From Phenylobacterium aquaticum (GTDB lineage: Bacteria > Pseudomonadota > Alphaproteobacteria > Caulobacterales > Caulobacteraceae), in the NCBI RefSeq assembly GCF_022695515.1, contig NZ_JALDPT010000032.1, positions 1 to 64,000 of the forward strand: 64,000 nt of DNA. Direction: 5' to 3'. Below are positions 1 to 8,674 of this stretch, piece after piece. Every line of letters begins with the position of its first letter. The stretch's first letter is position 1. A model generated the notes under the pieces. The model ran no database searches and was not told where the DNA came from. It saw only the letters and a list, made by a program, of their open reading frames with translations. The translations under genes and the position numbers were made by a program.

Positions 1-1
1 C

Positions 2-373
2 ATCGTCTACGGCAACCTCGGCGACGACACGATCAGCGGTGGCGACGGCAATGACTGGGTGCGCGGCGGCCAGGGCAATGACAGCGTCTCCGGCGGGGCT
101 GGCGACGACTTGATCTATGGCGACCGGGGCAATGACACGATCAGCGGCGGGGCCGGGGCCGATGTGTTCCGGTCGTTCTCAGGGGCCGGGATCGACCGGG
201 TGATCGACTTCTCGGCCGCCGAGGGCGACCACGTCCTGCTCGATCCGGGGACCCATTATTCGCTGAGCCAGGTCGGGGCCGACACCGTGGTCGACATGGG
301 CAATGGGGATCAGATGATCCTGGTCGGGGTGACGCTCTCGACCCTGCCGGCCGGCTGGATCGCGGTGGCCTAG
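2..373 (+). CDS. RTX (hemolysin-type calcium-binding repeat) protein, C-terminal fragment
   Basis: Open at the window edge, so only the last 123 residues are present. The first part is a run of glycine- and aspartate-rich nonapeptides (GGDGNDWVR, GGQGNDSVS, GGAGDDLIY, DRGNDTIS), the calcium-binding RTX beta-roll typical of type I secreted proteins. It is followed by GGAGADVF and an IDFSAAEGD block, the usual end of such a roll, and about 50 C-terminal residues (DTVVDMGNGDQMILVGV) that fit a type I secretion signal region. The enzymatic or adhesive domain would lie upstream and cannot be seen, so the function is unknown beyond secretion and calcium binding. Confidence 0.85.
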   Translation: MVYGNLGDDTISGGDGNDWVRGGQGNDSVSGGAGDDLIYGDRGNDTISGGAGADVFRSFSGAGIDRVIDFSAAEGDHVLLDPGTHYSLSQVGADTVVDMGNGDQMILVGVTLSTLPAGWIAVA

Positions 374-384
374 ACGAGGCGGCT

Positions 385-849
385 CTAGGCGGCCTCGCGG
401 GCCACGGCCACGACATTGAGCCGCTCAAGCGCCTCGATCAGCTGGCGCAGGTCGCGGATCAGGGTGTCGTAACTGTCGGGACCCAGGCCCGCGGTCAGGG
501 CCCGGCGCGACGGGGTCACGCCCCGCACCCGGTCGCCCTCGATGAGGCCCGCGTTCACCAGGCGCTCGCACTTGCGCCGCACGGTCTCGCGCGGCAGGCC
601 GCAGGATTCCGCCAGCGCCGTGCGCGACACCCAGCGCAGGGGCGCGTCGAGGTCGGTCTCGGCGGGGCCGCCATTGGGGGCCAGGGCGGCGACACAGAGC
701 GTGCGGAAGATCAGGGCCGAGGTCGGGCCCAGCCCATGGGTCGCGGCTACGGCCTCGGATCGCCGGAGACAGAAGCTCTCGACAGCCACATGCGCGGCCA
801 TCAGGGCGCCGGGAGGCGCGCGGTCCAGTTCCACGAGGTCAATATGCAT
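385..849 (-). CDS. Winged-helix transcriptional regulator, uncharacterised
   Basis: A 154-residue protein starting MHIDLVELDR. I prefer this ATG over the longer frame because AAAGGGACAGG stands just upstream. Residues about 85-130 (VSRTALAESCGLPRETVRRK, then LVNAGLIEG) form a helix-turn-helix and wing like those of MarR, GntR or Crp-type regulators. The N-terminal half has no ligand domain I recognise. It runs divergently from the response regulator gene at 1119, with an AT-rich motif (957-973) between them that could be its operator. That link is inference. Its 3' end faces the RTX gene 11 bp away. Confidence 0.7.
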   Translation of the reverse strand: MHIDLVELDRAPPGALMAAHVAVESFCLRRSEAVAATHGLGPTSALIFRTLCVAALAPNGGPAETDLDAPLRWVSRTALAESCGLPRETVRRKCERLVNAGLIEGDRVRGVTPSRRALTAGLGPDSYDTLIRDLRQLIEALERLNVVAVAREAA

Positions 850-956
850 GCCTGTCCCTTTCAGGGTCCTCCGACCACAACGCCTCAAGGCGGCGATCTG
901 CCCCGAATTGGGTGTCTTTGTAGGACCTGGCGCGGCCAACCGTCACGGGAACGAGG

Positions 957-973
957 TGTAAACAATTGTAAAA
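957..973 (-). promoter_or_regulatory. AT-rich 17-mer TTTTACAATTGTTTACA, candidate operator
   Basis: On the minus strand this reads TTTTACAATTGTTTACA, in an otherwise GC-rich 269 bp divergent intergenic region (850-1118). A copy with a single mismatch lies just upstream of the ClC channel gene (6527-6543). The shared sequence suggests a common regulator or promoter element. Nothing in the sequence identifies which protein binds it. Confidence 0.4.
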
Positions 974-1118
974 TCACCATTTAGAGCTGCACCGCCCCAC
1001 CGGAACGGGCGTCTGGCCGCCCGGCCGCGAAACCTGCCGGAATCGGCCGCCGACGGTCGCGCTGGGACACAGGCTTGGCCTATAGTCTGGCTTTGCAACC
1101 CAAGGGTCTCCCTGCCCG

Positions 1119-1826
1119 ATGAAGATCGCCGTGCTCGACGATGATCCGGCGCACAACGAGCTGATCGCCGAGGTGCTGACGCGCGCCGGACATGATCCGG
1201 TGCTGTTCGAGCGCGGCGAGGCGGCTCTGCGCGACCTGCGCCGCCAGACCTTCGACCTGTTGCTGCTGGACTGGAACATGCCGGGTCTCGACGGCATGGA
1301 GGTCCTGGCCCAACTCAAGCTGATCGCCTCGCCGCCGCCGGTGCTGCTGATCACCAGCCGCTCGGAAGAGGGCGACATCGTCCGCGGCCTGGAGGCCGGC
1401 GCCGACGACTATGTGGTCAAGCCGATCCAGCCGGCGGTCCTGCAGGCCCGGGTCGCGGCCCTGCTGCGGCGGGCCTTCCCGAGCGCGGGGCGCGAGACCG
1501 GTCCGGAGACCTTCGGCCGCTACGAATACCGGCCGGGCGGCACGGCGATCCTGCTGGACGGGACGCCCCGCGAGCTCACCGCCAAGGAGCTGCAGCTGGC
1601 TCTGGCCCTGTTCCGCAGCGGGGCGCGGGCCCTGTCGCGGGACTATCTCCTGGAGACCGTCTGGGGCCGCAATCCGGATCTCGAGACCCGCACGCTCGAC
1701 GCCCACCTGTCGCGGCTGCGCAACAAGCTGGAACTTCGGCCGGAAAACGGATTTCGGCTCGTGACCATCTATGGTTTCGGTTATCGGCTTGAACCCAGCC
1801 TGGGGCCGGAGGGGGAATCCGCATGA
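1119..1826 (+). CDS. OmpR-family response regulator
   Basis: A 235-residue DNA-binding response regulator. The receiver domain (1-120) has the acidic pocket D7-D9, the phospho-acceptor D51 in LLLLDWNMPG and the conserved lysine in VVKPIQP. The C-terminal winged helix (about 135-230) contains ELTAKELQL and the recognition region RTLDAHLSRLRNKL. Its stop overlaps the start of the LysM/FecR gene (ATGA at 1823), and a CHASE2 histidine kinase follows. The three therefore look like one operon, with this protein as the output of that kinase. Pairing by proximity is inference. Confidence 0.9.
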   Translation: MKIAVLDDDPAHNELIAEVLTRAGHDPVLFERGEAALRDLRRQTFDLLLLDWNMPGLDGMEVLAQLKLIASPPPVLLITSRSEEGDIVRGLEAGADDYVVKPIQPAVLQARVAALLRRAFPSAGRETGPETFGRYEYRPGGTAILLDGTPRELTAKELQLALALFRSGARALSRDYLLETVWGRNPDLETRTLDAHLSRLRNKLELRPENGFRLVTIYGFGYRLEPSLGPEGESA

Positions 1827-3181
1827 CGCGCTGGACTGACACTGGGGCGTGGCTCGTCGTCGCCCTCAGCCTGGCCGCGCCGGCCGCCGCCCAGACGCGC
1901 GCGCCCGCGAAGCCGCCCGAGGCCGACGCGCCGGTCGCCTATCTGGTCAAGCCGGGCGACACCCTGTTCGGCTTGTCCAGCCGCTATCTGGTCAAGCTTG
2001 GCGACTACCGGACCCTGCAGAGCCTGAACAAGGTGCCCAATCCGCGCCATCTGCGCCCCGGCTCGACCCTTTCGATCCCCTACGCCCTGCTCAAGACCGA
2101 GGTCATCGACGCCCGGCTGGGCGCCTTCAGCGGGGCGGTGACCGTGACCCGCGCAGGCCAGGCCGTGGCGGTGAGCCGCAACATGGCGCTTGTCGAGAAC
2201 GACCGCATCGCCACGGGCGCCAACGCCTTCGCCACCCTGGATCTCCCGGACGAGTCGCGGGTCAGCCTGCCGTCCAACTCGACGCTGAAGATCGTGCGCC
2301 TGCGTCAGGTGCTGTTGACCGGCGGTCTGCGCCGCGCCTTCGACCTGGATCTCGGCAAGGGGACCGCCTCGGTCACCCCCATGACCACCAAGGATTCCCA
2401 GTTCCTGATCCGCACGCCGCTCTCGGTCGCCGCCGTGCGCGGCACCGAATACCGCGTCGCCTTCGATCCCGCCCGCGCCAGCAGCGCCGCGGAGGTGATC
2501 AAGGGCGTGGTCGGAGTCGGCGCGACCGCGCCCGCCGCGTCGGCGGCCGAGACCCCGGTCCCCGCCGGATTTGGCGCGCGGGCCAGCGCCGACGGCGTCA
2601 AGCCGCCCCAGCCCCTGCTGCCCGCCCCGGCCCTGGTGCGCGGCGGCCGCACCCAGGAGGACCCGGTCGTGGCCTTTGCGGTCGAGCCGGTGACGGGCGC
2701 CGCCGCCTATCACCTGCAGCTCGCCAATGACGCCGGCTTCGTCGACGTCTTCACCGAGACGGTGAGCCCGACGCCGCAGGCCCAGTTCGACAAGGTCCCG
2801 GACGGCACCTATTTCGTCCGCGCCACCGCCATCGACGCCGACGGCCTGGAGGGCCTGCCCCGCGACTACGGCTTCGAGCGCGACCTCAATACGCTCGACG
2901 CCGGCGGCGGGCCCGCCCAGGAGAAGACCGGCAAGATGCGCCGCTTCAAGTTCCGCTGGAGCGCGGCGGGGGCGGGCCAGAGGATCTTCGAGCTGCAGCT
3001 GTTTCGCGGCGCCGAGACCGTGCCCTTCGTCGATGCGCCAGGCCTGACCGAGCCCGAGCTGTCGGTGACCGACCTGCCTCCCGGCGCCTATCACTGGCGC
3101 GTCGTGGCGACCCGCTTCAAGCCGGGCCAGCCGCCCAGCGTGAAGGCCGGCGCGCTGCAGGATCTGCAGATCGGCGAATAG
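1823..3181 (+). CDS. Periplasmic LysM and FecR domain protein
   Basis: A 452-residue exported protein with a signal peptide (residues about 8-24, ending PAAAQ). A LysM motif follows at about 35-80 (YLVKPGDTLFGLSSRYLVK, then HLRPGSTLSIP), which typically binds peptidoglycan. A FecR-type beta domain spans about 95-215 (LVENDRIATGANAFATLDLP, then TPLSVAAVRGTEYRVAFD). The C-terminal 180 residues resemble fibronectin-like beta domains (YHLQLANDAGF, FELQLFRGAE). It is coupled to the response regulator by ATGA overlap and precedes the CHASE2 kinase by 4 bp. A role in presenting an envelope signal to the kinase is inferred from this arrangement. Confidence 0.85.
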   Translation: MTRWTDTGAWLVVALSLAAPAAAQTRAPAKPPEADAPVAYLVKPGDTLFGLSSRYLVKLGDYRTLQSLNKVPNPRHLRPGSTLSIPYALLKTEVIDARLGAFSGAVTVTRAGQAVAVSRNMALVENDRIATGANAFATLDLPDESRVSLPSNSTLKIVRLRQVLLTGGLRRAFDLDLGKGTASVTPMTTKDSQFLIRTPLSVAAVRGTEYRVAFDPARASSAAEVIKGVVGVGATAPAASAAETPVPAGFGARASADGVKPPQPLLPAPALVRGGRTQEDPVVAFAVEPVTGAAAYHLQLANDAGFVDVFTETVSPTPQAQFDKVPDGTYFVRATAIDADGLEGLPRDYGFERDLNTLDAGGGPAQEKTGKMRRFKFRWSAAGAGQRIFELQLFRGAETVPFVDAPGLTEPELSVTDLPPGAYHWRVVATRFKPGQPPSVKAGALQDLQIGE

Positions 3182-3185
3182 GTCC

Positions 3186-5409
3186 ATGGCCGGGCGCGAA
3201 CGCGGGGGACCACGATCGCGCCTGATGCGCGAATGGCTGGCGGTGGCGGCCGCCGCCTCGCTGGTCGTGGCCGGCGCGGCCCTGACCGGCCTGTTCGCCC
3301 GGGCCGACAACCTGGTCTATGACCGGCTGATGGCGCTTTCGCCTCTGCGGCCCGACCCGCAGGTGGTGATCGTGGCCATCGACGATCGCAGCCTCGACGA
3401 GATCGGGCGCTGGCCCTGGGACCGGGCGGTCCATGCCCGGCTGCTGGACCAGCTGGCCGCCGCGGGGCCCAAGGCGGTGATCTATGACGTGCTGTTCCTG
3501 GAGCCGTCGGCTGAGGACCCGGCCCTGGCCGCCGCGCTCGCCAAGGTTCCCACCGTCCTGCCGGTCCTGACCCAGGCGCCGGGGCCGGACGGCGCGGCCT
3601 TCGCCGTCGTTCCCCCCACCCCGCTGATCGCCCGGGCCGCCGCCGGCCTGGGCCAGGTCAATGTGCGCTATGACGCCGACGGCCTGCTGCGCCAGGTTCA
3701 TCTGCGCGACGGCGGGCCGGGCCACTGGATCGATCACCTGGCGCTGAAGGGCTTCCGCCTGGCGGCGCCGCAGGCGCCGCCCTCGCCCGACGCCCTGCTG
3801 ATCCCCTTCGCCGGACCGCCCGGATCCTTCCCCACCATCGCCTTCGCGAGCGTGCTTAAGGGCGAGGTCCCGGCCCAGGCGTTCAAGGACCGCATCGTCC
3901 TGGTCGGCGCCACAGCGGCGGGGCTGGGCGACCGTTTCCCCACCCCGGTCAGCGGGCATGGCGCCGATCTGTCGGGAGTGGAGGTCCAGGCCAATGTGGT
4001 CAGCGCCCTGCTGCAGGCGCGAGATCCGCCTGTCGCCCGCCTGGGCCCAGGCCCTGTTCGCGCTCGCCGCCCTGTGGGTGCTGTTGATCGCGGTGCTCCG
4101 CCTGTCGCCCCGCGCGGCCATGGCCGCCGGCGCCGTAATCGGTCTGGCGGTTCTGGCGATCAGCGCGGGCCTGTTGATGGGGCTGAAGGTCTGGGTCGCC
4201 CCCGTTCCCGCCCTCGCCGGTCTGGTGCTGGTCTATCCCCTGTGGGGCTGGCGACGGCTGGCGGCGGCCAGCGCCTTCCTCGGCCTGGAGATCGACCGCC
4301 TCGCCGCCGATCCGGCCATGGGGCCGATGCGCCCGGGCCCCGCGCCGGCCGCCGACCTGGTCGGCCGCCAGGCCTGGCTGCTGGAGCAGGCCATCGACCG
4401 GATGAGCCTGCTGCGCCGCTTCGCGGCCGACGCCCTGACCGCCCTGCCCGACGCCACCCTTGTGCTGGACGCGGACGACCGGGTGGAGATGGCCAACGCC
4501 GCCGCGGGGCGGCTGTTCGCCGTGGCCGACGACGGGCCGCTGGAGGGCCGGGCCTGGCCGGATCTCGCCGACCTGCTGCCGCTCGCCGAGCCCGAGCCGA
4601 TCGCCCAGGCCCTGGCGGTCGACGGCCGGCAGCTGCGGCTGGCCGACGGTCGCACCCTGCAGGTGGGGATCGCCGCCCGTCAGTCGGCCCCGGGCCAGGC
4701 CGCCGGCCGCATCCTGCGCTTCGCCGATGTCAGCGCCCTGGAATCGGCCCACCGGCAGCGGGAACAGGCCCTGCAGCTGCTCACCCACGACATGCGCTCG
4801 CCGCAGAGCTCGATCCTGGCCCTGCTGGACAATCCTCGCCAGGCCGGCGAGCCCGAGGCGCTGGCGGCCCGGATCGCCGGCTATGCGCGCCGCACCCTGG
4901 CGCTCGCCGACGGCTTCGTGCAGCTGGCGCGGGCGGAGTCCTCGACCCTGCGGCCGGCCGAGTTCGACCTGGCCGACATCCTGATCCAGGCGGTCGACGA
5001 CCTCTGGCCACAATGGCGGGCCAAGGGTCTCAGCGTCGAGACCAAGGCGCCGGACCAGGTGATCGTCCTGGGCGACGCGGCCCTGACCGCGCGGGCGGTG
5101 GGCAATCTGCTCGGCAATGCGGTGAAGTTCAGCCCGCAGGGCGGGCGGATCACCTGCACCCTGGCGCGCGGGCGCGGGGCCAGGGCCGGCTATTGGGTGC
5201 TGAAGATCGCCGATGAGGGGCCCGGCCTGAGCGCCGAGGACAAGGCCTCGCTGTTTGAGCCCTTCAAGCGGTTCGGGGACGGCAAGAGCGAGGGCGTCGG
5301 CCTGGGCCTGAGCTTCGTGCGGGTCGTGGCCCAGCGGCAGGGCGGTTTCGTCGACTGCGACAGCGCCCCCGGCCGCGGGGCGATCTTCGCCTTCGGGGTT
5401 AAGGCCTAG
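3186..5409 (+). CDS. CHASE2 sensor histidine kinase, frameshifted near 4016 in this sequence
   Basis: A membrane histidine kinase split over two frames. The first frame (3186 to about 4015) gives an N-terminal membrane helix and a periplasmic CHASE2 domain (VVIVAIDDRSLDEIGRWPW). The second frame (to 5409) continues with REIRLSPAWAQ, three membrane helices, a PAS-like domain (LPDATLVLDADDRVEMANAA), the phospho-histidine box LLTHDMRSPQSS, the N box LLGNAVKFSP, and the G boxes IADEGPGLS and VGLGLSFVRV. The junction is at CTGCAGGCGCGAG (4011-4023), needing one base less or two more. CHASE2 proteins often read LLQGREI here, favouring two lost bases. The gene belongs to the operon with the regulator at 1119. 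Confidence 0.8.
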
Positions 5410-5915
5410 GGGGTGACCAGGCCTGCGCGCGCCAGGGCCGCGTCGACCAGCGCCGACAGGGGCTGGCGATCGCCCGGCCGGCCGTCGGCGGCGGTCACCT
5501 GGGTCAGGGTCTTGCCGGTCTGCGCGTCCAGCACGGTGAGCGAGACCGTGCGCACCGGCTTGTCCTTGGTCCAGAACCGCCAGCCGGCCTTGCGCGGGGC
5601 CTCGACCCAGGCCGGCGGAGCGCCCGCGGGACCAGGTCCCATGACCCCGACCTGGCCGGGCCGGGCCGACTGGGCGGCCATCACATAATAGGCCGGCGCC
5701 TGGCCGGCCTTGGGGCCGTGGGCCGCCAGCCGGGCGCTGACCAGATCGCGCACCGGCGAGGGCGCGTCCGATCCCGGCAGCACCGTCGCGGCGCCGGCGG
5801 CCAACCTCGTGTCCGGGGTCAGGCGGGTCAGAACGCGGGGTCCGGCGCATCCGCCCAGAACGACGCCGGCCGACAGGGCCAGGCCCAGGCGGACGAGGGA
5901 GGAACGCGGGATCAT
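5406..5915 (-). CDS. Putative lipoprotein, uncharacterised
   Basis: A 169-residue protein with a lipoprotein signal peptide: basic start MIPRSSLVR, hydrophobic stretch, then lipobox LGGC with the acylated Cys near residue 23. The mature part has AYYVMAAQSARPGQ and VRTVSLTVLDAQTGKTLTQV, which resemble beta strands of small envelope lipoproteins, but I do not recognise the family. Its stop and that of the kinase share the tetranucleotide CTAG at 5406-5409, so the two genes converge with overlapping stop codons. Confidence 0.7.
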   Translation of the reverse strand: MIPRSSLVRLGLALSAGVVLGGCAGPRVLTRLTPDTRLAAGAATVLPGSDAPSPVRDLVSARLAAHGPKAGQAPAYYVMAAQSARPGQVGVMGPGPAGAPPAWVEAPRKAGWRFWTKDKPVRTVSLTVLDAQTGKTLTQVTAADGRPGDRQPLSALVDAALARAGLVTP

Positions 5916-5991
5916 GACGGCTCCGGTACAGGCTGAGGTTGCTGCGGACCCTCGCCCTGACGGACGCCGATGACAAGCCTGGTTGCTCAGA

Positions 5992-6105
5992 TCAACGCAG
6001 GCAGGCGCCCAGCACCACCCCGAAAGAGGCGGCCATGCAGGACAGGCCCGCCCAGACGCAGGCCCGGCTCATCAGGGTCAGGGGCATGGCCCGGCTGCGG
6101 GGCAT
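5992..6105 (-). CDS. Small membrane protein (37 aa), tentative
   Basis: A short frame MPRSRAMPLTLMSRACVW... with one hydrophobic segment (VWAGLSCMAASFGVVLGACL) reaching almost to its C-terminus. Its ATG overlaps the stop of the upstream gene in TGATG, the arrangement expected for translational coupling. No homology can be judged by eye. The coupling and clean membrane segment are the only support. Confidence 0.4.
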   Translation of the reverse strand: MPRSRAMPLTLMSRACVWAGLSCMAASFGVVLGACLR

Positions 6106-6446
6106 CAGCACATCTCCCCGCGCGCCGTGATGAAGGCCATGGCCGCCGGCGCCAGGGCCCAGCGGTGCGACCCCTCGCCGAAGCGCAGGCGGAACAGGGC
6201 CCGCTCGCTCCCGGTCTCGCAATGGGCGTGGAAGGCCCGCAAGATCTCGTCCCTCAGGGCCTGGCTGGCGGCGCGGGCGCCGGGGTGGCGACCCTGGGCG
6301 ATGCGGTCGATGACGATGTCGCGGTGGGCCTCGCCGCTCAGGGCCATCAGGGCCTCGACGATCTCGGCGACCAGGGGGTGGGCGTCAGGGGCGCGGCTCA
6401 GGCGCGCGTCGCGGCTGTCAGCCAGCTTCACCAGGTTCTCGGCCAT
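6105..6446 (-). CDS. Hypothetical protein (113 aa)
   Basis: Starts MAENLVKLAD and is alpha-helical in character (LVAEIVEALMALSGEAHRD, RAASQALRDEILRAFHAH), ending with RFGEGSHRWALAP. There is no signal peptide or membrane helix, so it is probably cytoplasmic. It is upstream of and translationally coupled to the small membrane protein at 5992. It is divergent from the ClC gene across 116 bp. I do not recognise the family. Confidence 0.6.
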   Translation of the reverse strand: MAENLVKLADSRDARLSRAPDAHPLVAEIVEALMALSGEAHRDIVIDRIAQGRHPGARAASQALRDEILRAFHAHCETGSERALFRLRFGEGSHRWALAPAAMAFITARGEMC

Positions 6447-6526
6447 GTCGCTCTCCAGGACCAGCGGTTGAGGATCGAGGGCGTCTTAACCGTCCCGTCT
6501 CCGCCGCGCCTGGGGAATTCCTATGG

Positions 6527-6543
6527 TTTTACTATTGTTTACA
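6527..6543 (+). promoter_or_regulatory. AT-rich 17-mer TTTTACTATTGTTTACA upstream of the ClC gene
   Basis: Matches the element at 957-973 (minus strand) in 16 of 17 positions and ends 19 bp before the ClC start codon. The position suits an operator or promoter element controlling the channel gene. Assignment to a regulator is not possible from sequence alone. Confidence 0.4.
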
Positions 6544-6562
6544 TTCCAAGATAACAGCGGCC

Positions 6563-8329
6563 ATGGTCCAGGTTCCGACCTCGCTTTCGCATCCCCAGCC
6601 CCTGAAGTGGCTGGCCTTCATCCGGCGTCAGATCCGGTCCAGCGAACTGTGGCTGATCGCCGTCGCCATCGTGGTCGGCGCCGCCGCCGGGGCGCTCGCC
6701 ACCTTCCAGGCCAAGATCGCGCATGCCCTGCAGATCTTCCTGTTCGCCTTCGATCCCGAGCAGCGGCTGAGCGCCCAGGCGGCCATCGTCCCCTGGCGGG
6801 TGCTGGCCATTCCGGCCGGCGGGCTCGCCCTGGGGCTCGGGACCTGGCTGTGGCAGCGCTACAGCCCCGGCGGGGCGGTCGACCCGGTCGAGGCCAACGC
6901 CCTGCATGGCGGCCGGATGTCGGGCCGCGACAGCGCGTTCATCTGCGCCCAGACCCTGGTCTCCAACGGCTCCGGGGCCTCGGTGGGGCTGGAGGCGGCC
7001 TACGCCCAGGCCGGCGGCGCCGCCGGTTCGCTGATCGGCCGGGCCCTCGCCCTGCGCCGCGCCGACCTGCGCACCCTGGTGGGCGCCGGCGCGGGCGCCG
7101 CCATCGCCGCGGCGTTCGGCGCGCCGCTGACCGGCGCCTTCTACGCCTTCGAGATCGTCATCGGGGCCTATACGGTGGCCAATATCGCGCCCGTCGCCGC
7201 CGCGGCCCTGGCCGCCGTGCTGGTGGCCAAGAGCCTGGGCGCGCCCACCTATCTGCTGGGCACCTCGGTCACCGCCGTCCAGACCTGGCCGGTCTATGGG
7301 CTCTACGCCCTGCTGGGCCTGGTCACGGCGGGCGTGGGCGTGATGATGATGCGGCTGGTGGCGCTGGCCGACAAGTGGGCCGTCAAGATGCCCATTCCCC
7401 CGCTGCTGCGCCCCGCGGCCGGCGGGGTCCTGCTGGCGGGGATCGCCCTTCTCACGCCCCAGACCCTGTCGGCGGGCCACGGCGCCCTGGCCCTGGACCT
7501 TGAGGCCGACCTCGGCCTGAAGCTCCTGCTGACGCTCGCGGCCATGAAGGCGGCGGCCTCGATCATCTCGCTGAGCTTCGGCTTCCGGGGCGGGCTGTTC
7601 TTCGCGGCCCTGTTCCTGGGGACGTTGATCGGCCAGGCCTTCGCCCATCTCGCGGCCTTCGCGACCTTCCTGCCGGTGCTCGATCCCACGGTCGCGGCCC
7701 TGGTGGGCATGGGCGCGCTCGGCGTCGCCATCGTCGGCGGGCCGCTGACCATGTCCTTCCTGGTGCTGGAGACCACCGGCGACTTCACCGTCACCGCCGC
7801 CACCCTGGTCGCCTCGCTGATCGCCAGCGCCGTGGTCCGCGAGACCTTCGGCTATTCCTTCTCGACCTGGCGGCTGCATCTGCGCGGCGAGACGATCCGC
7901 TCGGCCCATGACGTGGGCTGGATCCGCACGCTGACCGCCGGGCGTATGATGCGGACCGGCGCGCCGACCATCGCCGCGGACGCCGACCTGGCCGAGTTCC
8001 GCCGCCGCTTCCCGCTCGGCGGGACCAAGCGCGTGGTGCTGACCGATCCGGCCGGCCGCTATGCCGGCCTGGTCCAGACCGCCGCGGCCTATGCCGACGA
8101 TGCGGACGGCCAAAGTCTGACCACGCTCGCCATCAACCGCGACGCGGTGCTGACGCCGGAGCTGAGCATCAAGGAGATCATGACCGCCTTCGACCAGACC
8201 CAGAGCGACGAGCTGGTGGTGGTCGACGCCCAGGGCCAGGTTCTGGGGGTGCTGTCGGAGGCCTACGCCACCCGGCGCTACGCCGATGAACTGGAAAAGG
8301 CCCGCCGGGATCTCACCGGCGAGGCCTGA
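6563..8329 (+). CDS. ClC-family chloride channel or antiporter with C-terminal CBS pair
   Basis: A 588-residue inner-membrane protein with about ten hydrophobic helices. ClC pore signatures are visible in order: SNGSGASVGLEAAYAQ (the GxEGP-like region), AAFGAPLTGAFYAFE, and GFRGGLFFAALFLG (the GxFxP-like region). Residues about 460-580 form two CBS motifs (TAGRMMRTGAPTIAADADL and LSIKEIMTAFDQTQSDELVV), usually regulatory nucleotide-binding modules. It would move chloride, possibly in exchange for protons. The ATG at 6563 is chosen because the membrane domain begins soon after. It is transcribed alone. Confidence 0.9.
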   Translation: MVQVPTSLSHPQPLKWLAFIRRQIRSSELWLIAVAIVVGAAAGALATFQAKIAHALQIFLFAFDPEQRLSAQAAIVPWRVLAIPAGGLALGLGTWLWQRYSPGGAVDPVEANALHGGRMSGRDSAFICAQTLVSNGSGASVGLEAAYAQAGGAAGSLIGRALALRRADLRTLVGAGAGAAIAAAFGAPLTGAFYAFEIVIGAYTVANIAPVAAAALAAVLVAKSLGAPTYLLGTSVTAVQTWPVYGLYALLGLVTAGVGVMMMRLVALADKWAVKMPIPPLLRPAAGGVLLAGIALLTPQTLSAGHGALALDLEADLGLKLLLTLAAMKAAASIISLSFGFRGGLFFAALFLGTLIGQAFAHLAAFATFLPVLDPTVAALVGMGALGVAIVGGPLTMSFLVLETTGDFTVTAATLVASLIASAVVRETFGYSFSTWRLHLRGETIRSAHDVGWIRTLTAGRMMRTGAPTIAADADLAEFRRRFPLGGTKRVVLTDPAGRYAGLVQTAAAYADDADGQSLTTLAINRDAVLTPELSIKEIMTAFDQTQSDELVVVDAQGQVLGVLSEAYATRRYADELEKARRDLTGEA

Positions 8330-8341
8330 TCCGGCCGCGCC

Positions 8342-8593
8342 CTATTTCGAGCTGGCGGCGCCGACCTTCTGCAGGTCCTGGACCGCTTCCTTGGAGGCCT
8401 GGGCCAGGGCGGCGGCTTCCTCGGGCGTGCGGCAGACCCGCACGGGCAGGCGCGAGCCGAGCTCGGTCGTGGTCGTGCAGATCTTCTTGGGCTTGGGCGC
8501 GGCCGCGGCCGGCGGGGTCGCGGAGTCACCCGCGGCAGGGGTCGTCTCGGCGCTCATCAGGAGGCCGGCGGAAAGCAACAGGGGGAGGATCAT
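8342..8593 (-). CDS. Small secreted protein, uncharacterised (83 aa)
   Basis: Starts MILPLLLSAGLLMSAE, a clear signal peptide, so I reject the longer frame from 8641. The mature part is Ala/Pro rich, then KKICTTTTELGSRLPVRVCRTPEE, where two cysteines flank a GSRL sequence, and ends with a short helix. Small periplasmic proteins with this Cys-GSR-Cys pattern recur in Caulobacterales. No function is known to me. It converges with the ClC gene across 12 bp. Confidence 0.6.
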   Translation of the reverse strand: MILPLLLSAGLLMSAETTPAAGDSATPPAAAAPKPKKICTTTTELGSRLPVRVCRTPEEAAALAQASKEAVQDLQKVGAASSK

Positions 8594-8674
8594 GGAACTC
8601 GCCAACTTGAAGTAGAGATTGCCGCCAAACTCGCACGTCATAGCGCCCGGGCCAAGGGCCCGACTGCCGCAGGG

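Noticed and set aside
4000..5976. Long minus-strand frame opposite the CHASE2 kinase
   Set aside because: Low-complexity Arg/Gly/Pro composition with no domain; the opposite strand encodes clear kinase motifs.
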